Positions 55,039 through 62,987 of a DNA stretch of 64,000 nt are shown in pieces. The translations under genes were made by a program, and so were the position numbers. The notes beneath the pieces were generated by a model, which was given only the letters and a program-made list of their open reading frames with translations, was not told the origin of the DNA and searched no databases. The stretch is from Kiritimatiellaceae bacterium (GTDB taxonomy: Bacteria; Verrucomicrobiota; Kiritimatiellia; Kiritimatiellales; Tichowtungiaceae), in NCBI GenBank assembly GCA_013141415.1, contig JABFQY010000005.1, positions 347,153 to 411,152 of the forward strand. The letters run 5' to 3'. Within the stretch, counting starts at the first letter, position 1. Each line of letters opens with the position of its first letter.

Positions 55039-57864
55039 ATGATTGAAAACCTGATTCCATGGATGGTGGCTTTTCCGTTGTTGGCAGGTGTCGTCCTGCT
55101 GTTCATTTCCAGCGATATCCTGCGGCGCTACGCCGTCTATGCCGCCACGGCCGTCGTCATGGCCGGATCGGTTCTTCTCGCCTGGAAGTCTAATCAGAAC
55201 ACGATGGGTCTGGACGGGTCTGCGCACAATATCAGTTTTGTCATGCTCGCCGTTGAGGCGCTGATTGCCAGCTTCCTGATCCGGATCACGGCGAAATCCA
55301 AAAACTGGCTGGCTCTTGGGTTGCTCCTGACGCAGTTCCTGCTGGTGGCAGGTTTTGAAATTCACGAACTGCTCAAGCCGGTACCGGTGACTGAATCGGT
55401 CGCCGCCGTTTCGCCGTGGATTCTCTGCGACCAGCTTTCCGTGATCATGGTTCTGGTGATCGGCATTATCGGCGGTTTGATCTGCATCTATGCACCCGCC
55501 TATATGACAGAGTTCCACAAACAGCATCCGGAATTCCGCGACCGCCGCCCGATGTTCTTCGCCACGTTCTTCATCTTCCTCGGCGCCATGTTCGGTATCG
55601 TTTTTTCCAACAGCCTGAACTGGCTCTATTTCTTCTGGGAAATCACCACGCTAAGTTCGTTCCTGCTGATCGGCTACAAAGAGACAGCCGAGTCCAAGAC
55701 CAACGCCATGCGCGCCCTGACGATGAACCTGATGGGCGGTCTTGGTTTTGCGCTGGCGATTGTCCTGCTGGGCAACAACGGAATCGGAACTCTGCTCGGA
55801 CTGAGAGATCAGGGCCACGCTTCACAGATGATTGTTATCGCTGCCGGCCTGCTCGCTTTCGCCGGTATCACCAAGGCGGCTCAGTTTCCGTTCGCCGGAT
55901 GGTTGCGCGGTGCGATGGTGGCGCCGACACCGGTTTCCGCGCTGCTGCATTCCAGCACGATGGTGAAGGCGGGCGTTTATCTGGTTCTCCGTCTTGCGCC
56001 GAATCTGGAGGGAACGAAAGTTGGACTGGCTGTTGCGCTGGTCGGCGCGGTCACGTTTGTCGCCGGTTCGCTCGTTGCCATTTGTACAAGCGACGCCAAG
56101 AAGATCCTGGCCTATTCGACGGTTTCCAACCTCGGACTGATTGTTCTTTGCGGCGGTATCGGCACCAAAGAAGCGGTCTGGGCCGGCATCCTGTTGATCA
56201 TTTTTCATGCCGTGGCCAAAGCGCTTCTCTTCCTCTGTGTCGGCGTGGTCGAAAACAAGATACACAGCCGCGATGTCGAGGATATGGCCGGACTGGTTCT
56301 GCGCATGCCGAAAATCGCGGTGATGATCGAGATCGGTATTGCCGGCATGTTTCTCGCCCCGTTCGGTATGCTGATCAGTAAATGGGCCGTTCTCAAAGCG
56401 ATTGTTGACGCGCATCCGCTTCTCTCGATCTTCATTGTCTTCGGCAGTTCGGCCACGCTTTTCTTCTGGGTCAAGTGGCTGGGCAAGCTGCTGCAGATTA
56501 CCGGTTCGATGGAAAAGAAAGAAAAAGGCATCAGCGGCGGAAAATGGGTTGCTCTGGGTTCTCTGGCGGGTTTAACCATTCTCACCTGCATGAGCTTCCC
56601 GCTGATCTCCAACCAGTTCATTGAGCCGTATATCGGCGGCGGCTTCAAGGCGGCGGACAGCGTTTTGGGGCACAGCAATCTGATTGTCATGGGACTGATG
56701 CTGGCGATGGTGTCGATGTTTCCGCTCAGTTTTTTCAACTACAACCGCAAAGTGAAGGTGGTTGATGCCTATCTCGCCGGTGCCAACGTTGAATCAACCG
56801 ACGGTCAGGCCCGCTTTCAGGGGTCGGCCGGCATCATCCGCGACATGTCGATGCACAACTATTACATCGGCCAGCTGCTTGGCGAAGAGCGGGTTTTCAA
56901 GGCCGGTTTCTGGATTTCGATCGCAACACTGGTCGCGCTGGCCGGAACCTTCCTGATGCCGATCGGCCTGCCGCAGGAAATTATCCACACCATTGCTCCG
57001 CATACGCTTCCGTTCAAGGAAGTGATGATCCGTCTGGGAGCTTATCTGGTGCTGGCGCCGCTCATTGGCGGCTTGCTGGCCGGTATCGACCGCAAGCTGA
57101 CGGCCCGCATGCAAGGTCGTCGCGGTCCGCCGATCCGGCAGGCCTTCTACGATGTCGCCAAACTGTGGGGCAAGGAAAGTATCGTGGTCCGCCGTTCGCA
57201 GAACTTCTATGTTCTGTTCTTCTTCCTCTTTGTTGTTTTCACTGGCGCGCTGTTCTTCTGCGGTTCCGACCTGTTGCTGGTGATCTTTTCGCTGACGCTG
57301 GCTGGAATTTTTCTTGTCCTCGCGGCCTACAAAGCGAGTTCGCCCTACAGCTTCATCGGAGCCGAGCGTGAACTGATCCAGATGGTCGCCTACGAACCGA
57401 TGGTGCTGATGGCCGCCGTCGGCATGTACATGACCAGCGGCAGCTTTCGCGTCGATGACATTTTTGCCAACCCCGTCAATCCACTGAAGTTGATTCTGAT
57501 TTTCGCCGGGTTTCTCTACATTCTGGAAATCAAGTTCCGCAAATCGCCATTTGACCTTTCGACTTCGCACCACGCCCATCAGGAACTGGTGAAAGGGATT
57601 ACCACCGAATTCTCCGGCAAGATGCTGGCGCTGATCGAAATTGCCCACTGGTACGAGAACGTCGTCCTGTTCGCGTGGGTCGGTTTGTTCTTCGCCTTTA
57701 ACCTGTGGGTCGCCGCCGCCGCCATGGTGCTGGTCTTCTTCTTTATGATTTTCGTCGACAACACCTTCGCCCGCCTGAAATGGCAGCTCGCGATCAAGAG
57801 CGCTTGGACGGTGACGCTGGTGCTGGCGGTAGCCAACCTGATTCTTTTAGCCCTTTGGAAATGA
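55039..57864 (+). CDS. Ech-type hydrogenase membrane subunits EchA and EchB fused
   Basis: 941 residues, almost wholly membrane-spanning. Residues 1-640 are a proton-antiporter subunit of the NuoL/EchA type (NSLNWLYFFWEITTLSSFLL, AAQFPFAGWLRGAMVAPTPV, SALLHSSTMVKAGVYLVLRL, KKILAYSTVSNLGL, LFLCVGVVENKIHSRDVEDM). From about 665 a NuoH/EchB-like subunit follows (GRRGPPIRQAFYDVAKLW, ERELIQMVAYEPM, FRKSPFDLSTSHHAHQELVK, MLALIEIAHWYENV). The two genes are separate in classical Ech operons; a similar fusion is known in CooM-type hydrogenases. It carries ions across the inner membrane and links the antiporter module to the hydrogenase arm. Confidence 0.93.
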   Translation: MIENLIPWMVAFPLLAGVVLLFISSDILRRYAVYAATAVVMAGSVLLAWKSNQNTMGLDGSAHNISFVMLAVEALIASFLIRITAKSKNWLALGLLLTQFLLVAGFEIHELLKPVPVTESVAAVSPWILCDQLSVIMVLVIGIIGGLICIYAPAYMTEFHKQHPEFRDRRPMFFATFFIFLGAMFGIVFSNSLNWLYFFWEITTLSSFLLIGYKETAESKTNAMRALTMNLMGGLGFALAIVLLGNNGIGTLLGLRDQGHASQMIVIAAGLLAFAGITKAAQFPFAGWLRGAMVAPTPVSALLHSSTMVKAGVYLVLRLAPNLEGTKVGLAVALVGAVTFVAGSLVAICTSDAKKILAYSTVSNLGLIVLCGGIGTKEAVWAGILLIIFHAVAKALLFLCVGVVENKIHSRDVEDMAGLVLRMPKIAVMIEIGIAGMFLAPFGMLISKWAVLKAIVDAHPLLSIFIVFGSSATLFFWVKWLGKLLQITGSMEKKEKGISGGKWVALGSLAGLTILTCMSFPLISNQFIEPYIGGGFKAADSVLGHSNLIVMGLMLAMVSMFPLSFFNYNRKVKVVDAYLAGANVESTDGQARFQGSAGIIRDMSMHNYYIGQLLGEERVFKAGFWISIATLVALAGTFLMPIGLPQEIIHTIAPHTLPFKEVMIRLGAYLVLAPLIGGLLAGIDRKLTARMQGRRGPPIRQAFYDVAKLWGKESIVVRRSQNFYVLFFFLFVVFTGALFFCGSDLLLVIFSLTLAGIFLVLAAYKASSPYSFIGAERELIQMVAYEPMVLMAAVGMYMTSGSFRVDDIFANPVNPLKLILIFAGFLYILEIKFRKSPFDLSTSHHAHQELVKGITTEFSGKMLALIEIAHWYENVVLFAWVGLFFAFNLWVAAAAMVLVFFFMIFVDNTFARLKWQLAIKSAWTVTLVLAVANLILLALWK

Positions 57865-57877
57865 AAGGAACACCTGT

Positions 57878-58783
57878 ATGACCGCTTTTAAAAAGTCCCC
57901 CTGGGTGATCCATTACGATGCGTCGAGCTGTAACGGCTGCGACATCGAAGTGCTCGCCTGTCTGATGCCGAACTTTGACGTCGAGCGTTTCGGTATCATC
58001 AATACCGGCAATCCCAAGCATGCCGACATCTTTCTGGTGACCGGTTCGGTTAACGTCCAGAACGCGCCGGTCGTTCGCAATATCTACGCCCAGATGCCGG
58101 ATCCGAAAGTGGTCGTCGCCATCGGGATATGCGGCACCTCCGGCGGTATTTTCCGCGAATGCTACAACGTCCTCGGCGGCATCGATACCGTGATTCCGGT
58201 CGATGTGTATGTTCCGGGCTGCGCGGCCCGCCCCGAGGCAATCATCGACGGCGTAGTCCGCGCGTTGGGCGTACTGGAAGAAAAGCGCAGCCTTATGCAA
58301 TCTTCCGCCGGGGCCGGTAGCGGCGAAGTGATGATCAATCGGGCTAACCAGAAGGATATTCCTGAAATTCTGGCGTTGCAGAAGATTGCCTATCGCAGCG
58401 AGGCTGAGCTCTACGGCGACGCCAGCGTTCCGGCCATGGGCCAGACGATGGAAGAAATTACCGCTGACTTCGAGCAGACGATCTTTCTCAAGGCGGTTGT
58501 CAACGGCAAGATCATCGGTTCGATTCGCGGCCGCCGCGACGGCACCGCCGCCCGCATCAGCCGGGTGATTGTGCATCCGTATTTTCAGGGACGCGGGATC
58601 GCCACGCGTCTGATTCGGCAGCTCGAACTAGAGGTTGGCGATGTCTCTATGTACGAAGCGGTGATGGGTCATCAAAGTTTACGGAATATCCATCTTTACG
58701 AAAAAACGGGTTACCGGCACGTCCGGACGGAACCGTTCACGCCGACCGCGCAGCGGGTTTATATGCAAAAGGAGCGCACATGA
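57878..58783 (+). CDS. echC: Ech hydrogenase small subunit (EchC) fused to a GNAT acetyltransferase
   Basis: 301 residues. 1-140 are a NuoB/EchC-type small subunit with the four cluster cysteines C18, C21, C85 and C115 (SSCNGCDIEVLACLM, AIGICGTSGG, VYVPGCAARPEAIIDG), which hold the proximal 4Fe-4S cluster. A short linker (SSAGAGSGE) leads to a complete GNAT fold, 151-300: acetyl-CoA loop in VHPYFQGRGIATRLIRQLE and the terminal NIHLYEKTGYRHVRTE strand. The frame is uninterrupted, so this is one polypeptide unless an internal start (ATG 58331, no ribosome site) is used. GNAT domains on hydrogenase subunits are not known to me. It may acetylate a neighbouring subunit or a small molecule; the target is unknown. 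Confidence 0.93.
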   Translation: MTAFKKSPWVIHYDASSCNGCDIEVLACLMPNFDVERFGIINTGNPKHADIFLVTGSVNVQNAPVVRNIYAQMPDPKVVVAIGICGTSGGIFRECYNVLGGIDTVIPVDVYVPGCAARPEAIIDGVVRALGVLEEKRSLMQSSAGAGSGEVMINRANQKDIPEILALQKIAYRSEAELYGDASVPAMGQTMEEITADFEQTIFLKAVVNGKIIGSIRGRRDGTAARISRVIVHPYFQGRGIATRLIRQLELEVGDVSMYEAVMGHQSLRNIHLYEKTGYRHVRTEPFTPTAQRVYMQKERT

Positions 58784-59172
58784 TCGAAGAACAAACCATC
58801 ATCACCGTCATGCCGGAAACGCTGGTGGCCGAAACGCGGAAAATGAAGGAGCAGGGCTACCGGCTGGTTCAAATCTGCGTCACGCGGCTGGGCGAAGAGC
58901 TCCAGCTCGACTACAGCTTTGACCTCAACCGCAAGTTCGTCAACTTCCGCTTCCTCCAGCCGAAGATCGGCGCGCGCGTTCCAAGTGTCAGCGGCATCTA
59001 CTGGTGCGCTTTCACCTACGAAAACGAAATCAGCGATCTGTTCGGGGTTCAGGTGGACGGCAACGCCCTCGATTTCAAAGGCAACTTCTATAAGACCGCT
59101 ATGAAACATCCGTTTATTCAAGATGCCGCGTCAGCTTCCGTTCCAGCGGCCGCCAAACCGGAGGTCAAATAA
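58780..59172 (+). CDS. echD: Ech hydrogenase subunit EchD (NuoC-like)
   Basis: 130 residues; AAGGAG precedes an ATG that overlaps the stop of echC (ATGA). The core resembles the 30-kDa/NuoC family (YRLVQICVTRLGEELQLDYS, then SVSGIYWCAFTYENEISDLF, then GVQVDGNALDFKGNFYKT). The ENEISDLFGV block is the most conserved part of that family. A short Ala/Pro/Lys tail follows. Structural subunit bridging small and large subunits. Confidence 0.92.
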   Translation: MIEEQTIITVMPETLVAETRKMKEQGYRLVQICVTRLGEELQLDYSFDLNRKFVNFRFLQPKIGARVPSVSGIYWCAFTYENEISDLFGVQVDGNALDFKGNFYKTAMKHPFIQDAASASVPAAAKPEVK

Positions 59173-59174
59173 TT

Positions 59175-60254
59175 ATGGGCACTCGCACAATCATTCCTTT
59201 TGGTCCGCAGCACCCGGTGCTTCCGGAGCCGATTCATATCGACCTGATCGTCGAGGACGAAAAAGTCGTCGAGGCCGTTCCTTCGATCGGGTTCATTCAC
59301 CGCGGACTGGAAAAGCTGGTCGAGAAGAAGGACTACATCGAGTACGTCTATGTCGCCGAGCGCATCTGCGGCATTTGCAGTTTCATCCACGGCCAGACCT
59401 ACTGTCAGGGCATCGAAGAAATCATGAAGATTGAAGTTCCGACCCGTGCCAAATATCTGCGCACGATCTGGGGTGAGCTTTCCCGCATTCACAGTCATCT
59501 GCTGTGGGCCGGTCTGATGGCCGACGCGTTCGGTTTCGAATCGCTGTTCATGCACACATGGCGGGTTCGCGAACAGGTTCTCGACCTGATCGAAGCAACC
59601 ACCGGCGGACGCGTCATCTTCGGTTCCTGCAAAGTCGGCGGCGCCCGCCGCGATATTCCGGCGGAACAAATGGCTTGGCTGTTGGCCCAGTTGGAAACAA
59701 TTGAGAAGGAGATGCAGCTGATTGTCGATGTCTTCATGAACGACAATTCGGTCAAACACCGCCTTTGCGGTGTCGGCGTGATCTCCAAAGCCGATGCGAT
59801 TATGCTGGGCGCGGTCGGCCCGACCCTGCGCGGAAGCGGCGTGGCCGATGATATGCGTCTGCTGAAGTACGCCGCGTTCGGCGAGCTGGACTTCCAGCCG
59901 ATCTCGAAAACGGACGGCGATTCCTATAGCCGTTGCGCGGTGCGTTGCGCCGAGTTGTTCCAGTCGGTTGACCTGATCCGTCAGGCGGCGGCGAAAATGC
60001 CTGCGGGTGAAATTGCCGTCAAAGTGACCGGCAATCCGGACGGTGAATTTTTCTCGCGTGTCGAACAGCCCCGCGGCGAAGTGGTTTATTACATCAAGGG
60101 CAACGGCACCAAGAATCTGACCCGCTTCCGCGCCCGTACGCCGACCTTTGCCAACGTTCCGCCGCTGGTCAAAATGCTGGCGGGCTGCGAACTGGCCGAC
60201 GTTCCGGTTCTTGTCCTGACGATTGACCCTTGCATCAGCTGCACAGAGAGGTAA
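59175..60254 (+). CDS. echE: Ech [NiFe]-hydrogenase large subunit EchE
   Basis: 359 residues. The N-terminal nickel motif is C65-G-I-C68 (AERICGICSFIHGQTYCQGI) and the C-terminal one C353-I-S-C356 in DPCISCTER, so all four Ni-Fe ligands are present and this is a hydrogenase rather than the complex I subunit NuoD. The protein ends at CTER: the C-terminal peptide that a maturation protease removes in most [NiFe] hydrogenases is absent, as described for CooH/Ech types. It is the catalytic subunit, forming H2 with reduced ferredoxin or oxidising H2, coupled to ion movement by EchAB. It follows echD by two bases. Confidence 0.96.
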   Translation: MGTRTIIPFGPQHPVLPEPIHIDLIVEDEKVVEAVPSIGFIHRGLEKLVEKKDYIEYVYVAERICGICSFIHGQTYCQGIEEIMKIEVPTRAKYLRTIWGELSRIHSHLLWAGLMADAFGFESLFMHTWRVREQVLDLIEATTGGRVIFGSCKVGGARRDIPAEQMAWLLAQLETIEKEMQLIVDVFMNDNSVKHRLCGVGVISKADAIMLGAVGPTLRGSGVADDMRLLKYAAFGELDFQPISKTDGDSYSRCAVRCAELFQSVDLIRQAAAKMPAGEIAVKVTGNPDGEFFSRVEQPRGEVVYYIKGNGTKNLTRFRARTPTFANVPPLVKMLAGCELADVPVLVLTIDPCISCTER

Positions 60255-60258
60255 CACC

Positions 60259-60588
60259 ATGGCATTTTTCCAAATGAAAAAAATGATTCTGGCGTGGACG
60301 TTCCGTACGCCGGTCACGACGAAATATCCGTTTGAACCCCGGAAAATTTGTCCCGGTTCGCGCGGACGTCTCGACATCAAAATCTCTGACTGCATCTTCT
60401 GCACGTTATGCGCCAAGCGCTGCCCGACCCAGGCGCTGGATGTTGACCGGGAAAATAAAAAGTGGCACATCGACCGTCTGCGTTGCATTTCCTGCGGCTA
60501 TTGCGTCGAAGTCTGCCCGAAAAAGTGTCTGACGCTGACCGGCGATCACGGCATTCCGACGGTGACGAAGGACGTGGAGACATTTTGA
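60259..60588 (+). CDS. echF: Ech hydrogenase ferredoxin-like subunit EchF
   Basis: 109 residues from ATG 60259 (GAGAGGTAACACC upstream); an in-frame ATG at 60223 lies inside echE. Two 4Fe-4S motifs are visible: CIFCTLCAKRCPTQALD and CISCGYCVEVCPKKCLTLTG. It passes electrons between ferredoxin and the small subunit. The segment TTKYPFEPRKICPGSRGRL is typical of NuoI/EchF N-termini. It is four bases after echE. Confidence 0.95.
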   Translation: MAFFQMKKMILAWTFRTPVTTKYPFEPRKICPGSRGRLDIKISDCIFCTLCAKRCPTQALDVDRENKKWHIDRLRCISCGYCVEVCPKKCLTLTGDHGIPTVTKDVETF

Positions 60589-60589
60589 T

Positions 60590-60934
60590 ATGCACGAAGA
60601 CCACCTAATTGACGGCGTGATCGAAGACGTGAAGCGGCGGATGAAAGCCGTAGGGGCGTCGAAGGTGAGTCGTATCGTTCTCGAATTGAGTCCCGATTCC
60701 CATATGGACGAAATATCGGTGGAGATGCATCTCGAATCGCATCTGGCCGAAGAACCGGCGATGGCTGACGCCAAAATCGAATACCGACATGTGCCGCCGC
60801 GTCTTTTCTGTCCGGCCTGCGACGCCGAATTTGAACGCCAGCCCGGTGTATTTACCTGTCCGCAATGTTCCAGGCCAGGCCGTCCCTGCGGCCACCGTTC
60901 CGGCCTGCGGGTTCTCGACGTGGACTTGATCTGA
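60590..60934 (+). CDS. hypA: Hydrogenase nickel-insertion protein HypA
   Basis: 114 residues. The Met-His-Glu start (H2, E3) is the nickel-binding N-terminus of HypA. C74/C77 and C90/C93 (RLFCPACDAEFERQPGVFTC, then PQC) form the zinc site. The end departs from the family by a short Cys/Gly/His-containing tail (RPGRPCGHRSGLRVLDV). It delivers Ni to the large subunit together with HypB, which is not in the window. It starts one base after the echF stop and its own stop overlaps the next start (TGATG), so it belongs to the same operon. Confidence 0.9.
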   Translation: MHEDHLIDGVIEDVKRRMKAVGASKVSRIVLELSPDSHMDEISVEMHLESHLAEEPAMADAKIEYRHVPPRLFCPACDAEFERQPGVFTCPQCSRPGRPCGHRSGLRVLDVDLI

Positions 60935-62250
60935 TGTGCTACGCGCTTCCAGGGGTTGTGACAGAGATTAACTGTCGCAACGCTGTGATTAGTTACTTCG
61001 GTGAAATCCGTTCGGCGCTCTGTGAACTCACCAACATCCAGCCCGGCGACTACGTTTATGCGCAGGGCGGTTATGTCATTGAAAAAGTTGATCCCGACTT
61101 TGCCCGCGAAATGCTCGATACCTGGAACGAACTGTTTCTGGTGTTGCAGGAACGCGATACCGCCATGTCGGAACGTCCCGCGCCGGAACCGAATGACCGT
61201 CCGCTTCAGGACATTCTCGATAAGGCCGGTGCCGGCGAATCAATTTCCCGCGATGACCTGCGCTATCTGCTGACCGTCGAAGAGCCGGAGCGCCTCGAAC
61301 GGCTCTACCGCACCGCCAATGCCGTCCGCCACCTGCACCACCGCAACTCCTGCTGCGTGCACGGCATTCTCGAAATTTCAAACTACTGCTCCAGCGACTG
61401 CCTCTACTGCGGGCTGGCGGCCAACTCCACGCTGACCCGCCGCTACCGCATGACCCGCGACGAAATTCTTGAGGCGGCCAAAGAAGCGATTGAAGGTTTC
61501 GGCTTTAAGTCGCTGGTGCTCCAGTCCGGCGAAGATCCCGCTTACACTCCGGCGTTTCTGGCCGAGATCGTGGCCGAGATCAAACGGCGTCACGGCGTCT
61601 TTATTTGCGTCAGCTTCGGCGAAGTCGGCCTCGACGGTCTCGACATGCTTTACGAAGCCGGTGCCCGCGCCTTGCTCATGCGCTTTGAAACCTCGGACGC
61701 CAAACTTTATGCCGCGCTTCATCCCGGCGACACGCTGGAAGTCCGCCTGAGCCATCTGCGCCACGCGCTCAAGACCGGCTGGCTGACCGTTACCGGCGGA
61801 CTGATCGGTCTGCCCGGCCAGACGGTTGATTCGCTGGCCGACGACATTCTGCTGGCGGGCGAACTGAATGCCGAGATGTTCAGCTTCGGTCCGGTGCTGA
61901 CCAGTCATCGTCGCCGCGACATTATTCCTGCCACCGAATCGCAGATGCTTCGCGCGCTGGCCGCCGCCCGGATCGCCGCGCCGCCGCAGGCCAAGGTATT
62001 GGTCACCACCGCTTTTGAAACGTTGTCGCCGAACGCCCGCGAACGCGGACTGATGGCCGGTGCCAGCTCGGTGATGTTGAATGTCACGCCGTTACGTTAC
62101 CGCGCCGACTACGCCATCTACGACGGCCGCGCCCACGCCACCGAAAGTATCGCTGACCAGACCCGCGCCATCATCCAGCTGCTCGACCGCCTTGGCCGCG
62201 CTCCCAGCGACCTCGGCGTCGCCATGCCTTCGCTTTCTAAGCTTGGGTAG
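60934..62250 (+). CDS. HypC chaperone fused to HydE-like radical SAM enzyme
   Basis: 438 residues from ATG 60934, overlapping the hypA stop. Residues 1-75 are HypC: MCYALPGVVTEI carries the essential Cys2 and Pro-Gly, followed by the expected small beta-barrel (IQPGDYVYAQGGYVIEKVD) and helix. From about 85 a HydE/BioB-type radical SAM domain follows: C152-x3-C156-x2-C159 (EISNYCSSDCLYCGLAANS), RYRMTRDEILEAA, LVLQSGEDPAYTP, LLMRFETSDAKLYAALHPGD and GLIGLPGQTVDSLADDILLA. HydE normally matures [FeFe] hydrogenase, but no HydF, HydG or [FeFe] enzyme gene is here. Fusion to HypC inside an [NiFe] operon suggests a role in building the Fe(CN)2CO group. The gene end is repeated at 62886. Confidence 0.93.
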   Translation: MCYALPGVVTEINCRNAVISYFGEIRSALCELTNIQPGDYVYAQGGYVIEKVDPDFAREMLDTWNELFLVLQERDTAMSERPAPEPNDRPLQDILDKAGAGESISRDDLRYLLTVEEPERLERLYRTANAVRHLHHRNSCCVHGILEISNYCSSDCLYCGLAANSTLTRRYRMTRDEILEAAKEAIEGFGFKSLVLQSGEDPAYTPAFLAEIVAEIKRRHGVFICVSFGEVGLDGLDMLYEAGARALLMRFETSDAKLYAALHPGDTLEVRLSHLRHALKTGWLTVTGGLIGLPGQTVDSLADDILLAGELNAEMFSFGPVLTSHRRRDIIPATESQMLRALAAARIAAPPQAKVLVTTAFETLSPNARERGLMAGASSVMLNVTPLRYRADYAIYDGRAHATESIADQTRAIIQLLDRLGRAPSDLGVAMPSLSKLG

Positions 62251-62269
62251 GGAAGAGATCAGGCGCTGA
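62195..62269 (+). repeat. Direct repeat, copy 1 (end of hypC-hydE)
   Basis: 75 bp covering the last 18 codons, the stop and 19 downstream bases. 68 of 75 positions match 62886-62960 with no indel. Confidence 0.85.
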
Positions 62270-62303
62270 GGCACAAAGGCACAGAGTATTATAAACCCTG
62301 CAG

Positions 62304-62597
62304 TCAGTAAATTTCTGGGATTCCTCTGGCGGAATGCCAGATGCGGATAATCTCGATGTCGTTTCGATTTATACGATAAACAATCCGGCATGGCCGCTTG
62401 ATCACTTCCCGAATCTGTTCATCCCGCAGTTCAGGAACAATTCGTCCGCTGAGCGGGAAGTCAGCAAGGTGCTCAACGGCATCAAAGAGCGATGAGATAA
62501 AACGTTTGGCGATCTCCGAGCTGTCGAGTGATATGTAATCCCGCAAATCCATGAGATCCCAGCGGGCGGACGGTGACCAGATTATTTGGAAAGCCAT
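62304..62597 (-). CDS. ParE/RelE-type toxin
   Basis: 97 residues: FQIIWSPSARWDLMDLRDYI, LFDAVEHLADFPLSGRIVPE, REVIKRPCRIVYRINRNDIE and IIRIWHSARGIPEIY are the standard blocks of the ParE branch of the RelE/ParE superfamily. ParE toxins poison gyrase; RelE relatives cleave mRNA, and the sequence favours ParE. Its start overlaps the end of the antitoxin gene by 16 bases. The module lies between two copies of the hypC-hydE gene end. Confidence 0.93.
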   Translation of the reverse strand: MAFQIIWSPSARWDLMDLRDYISLDSSEIAKRFISSLFDAVEHLADFPLSGRIVPELRDEQIREVIKRPCRIVYRINRNDIEIIRIWHSARGIPEIY

Positions 62598-62767
62598 TCT
62601 GCGAACTCCTCTTTAACCACGCTGTGCGCAATGCCTTCGCCGCGGTCGAGTTCATAAAGTCCCTTGCGCAGACCAGCGGCGAAGTGGATGCGTTCTTCAA
62701 TCTGCATCCAGTCGGCGCTGTCCGGCAGGCGGCTGATGGTTTGGATCGCCAGTTCTTTAGTTGTCAT
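62582..62767 (-). CDS. Antitoxin of the ParE-type module
   Basis: 61 residues from ATG 62767, six bases after GGAGGTG; an in-frame ATG at 62782 would put that ribosome site inside the gene. TTKELAIQTISRLPDSADWM looks like the N-terminus of small helical antitoxins that accompany ParE, and the C-terminal half (EGIAHSVVKEEFAEWLSK) would wrap the toxin. The overlap and order, antitoxin first, are as expected. Confidence 0.85.
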   Translation of the reverse strand: MTTKELAIQTISRLPDSADWMQIEERIHFAAGLRKGLYELDRGEGIAHSVVKEEFAEWLSK

Positions 62768-62885
62768 CGGGAACACCTCCATTGAAACTGTGTTAGCCTA
62801 GCACAGCTGCTTTCAAAGTGGAAAGTTTCAATTTGCGAGACGGGGGAGTCGGCAACTTTAGCAGATCAGTTTTGCCGGATTTTTA

Positions 62886-62960
62886 GCCGCGCTCCCAGCG
62901 ACCTCGGTGTCGCCATGCCCTTGCTCTCCAAGCTTGGGTAGGGAAGGGATCAGGCACTGA
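62886..62960 (+). repeat. Direct repeat, copy 2: orphan end of hypC-hydE
   Basis: 75 bp matching 62195-62269 at 68 positions. In the coding part four of five differences are synonymous, and the stop codon and 19 downstream bases are retained. No upstream coding sequence accompanies it. Confidence 0.85.
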
Positions 62961-62987
62961 TGTATAATTCCCCAAGATATTAAGAAA

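Noticed and set aside
59118..60488. 456-codon open frame on the minus strand
   Set aside because: Antisense to echE and echF, which are certain; no recognisable protein features.
55039..60588. Reading the cluster as part of respiratory complex I (nuo genes)
   Set aside because: The large subunit keeps both CxxC nickel motifs and hypA and hypC follow, so it is an [NiFe] hydrogenase of the Ech type.
60934..62250. Taking HydE as evidence of an [FeFe] hydrogenase here
   Set aside because: No HydA, HydF or HydG gene is in the window, and the domain is fused to HypC in an [NiFe] operon.
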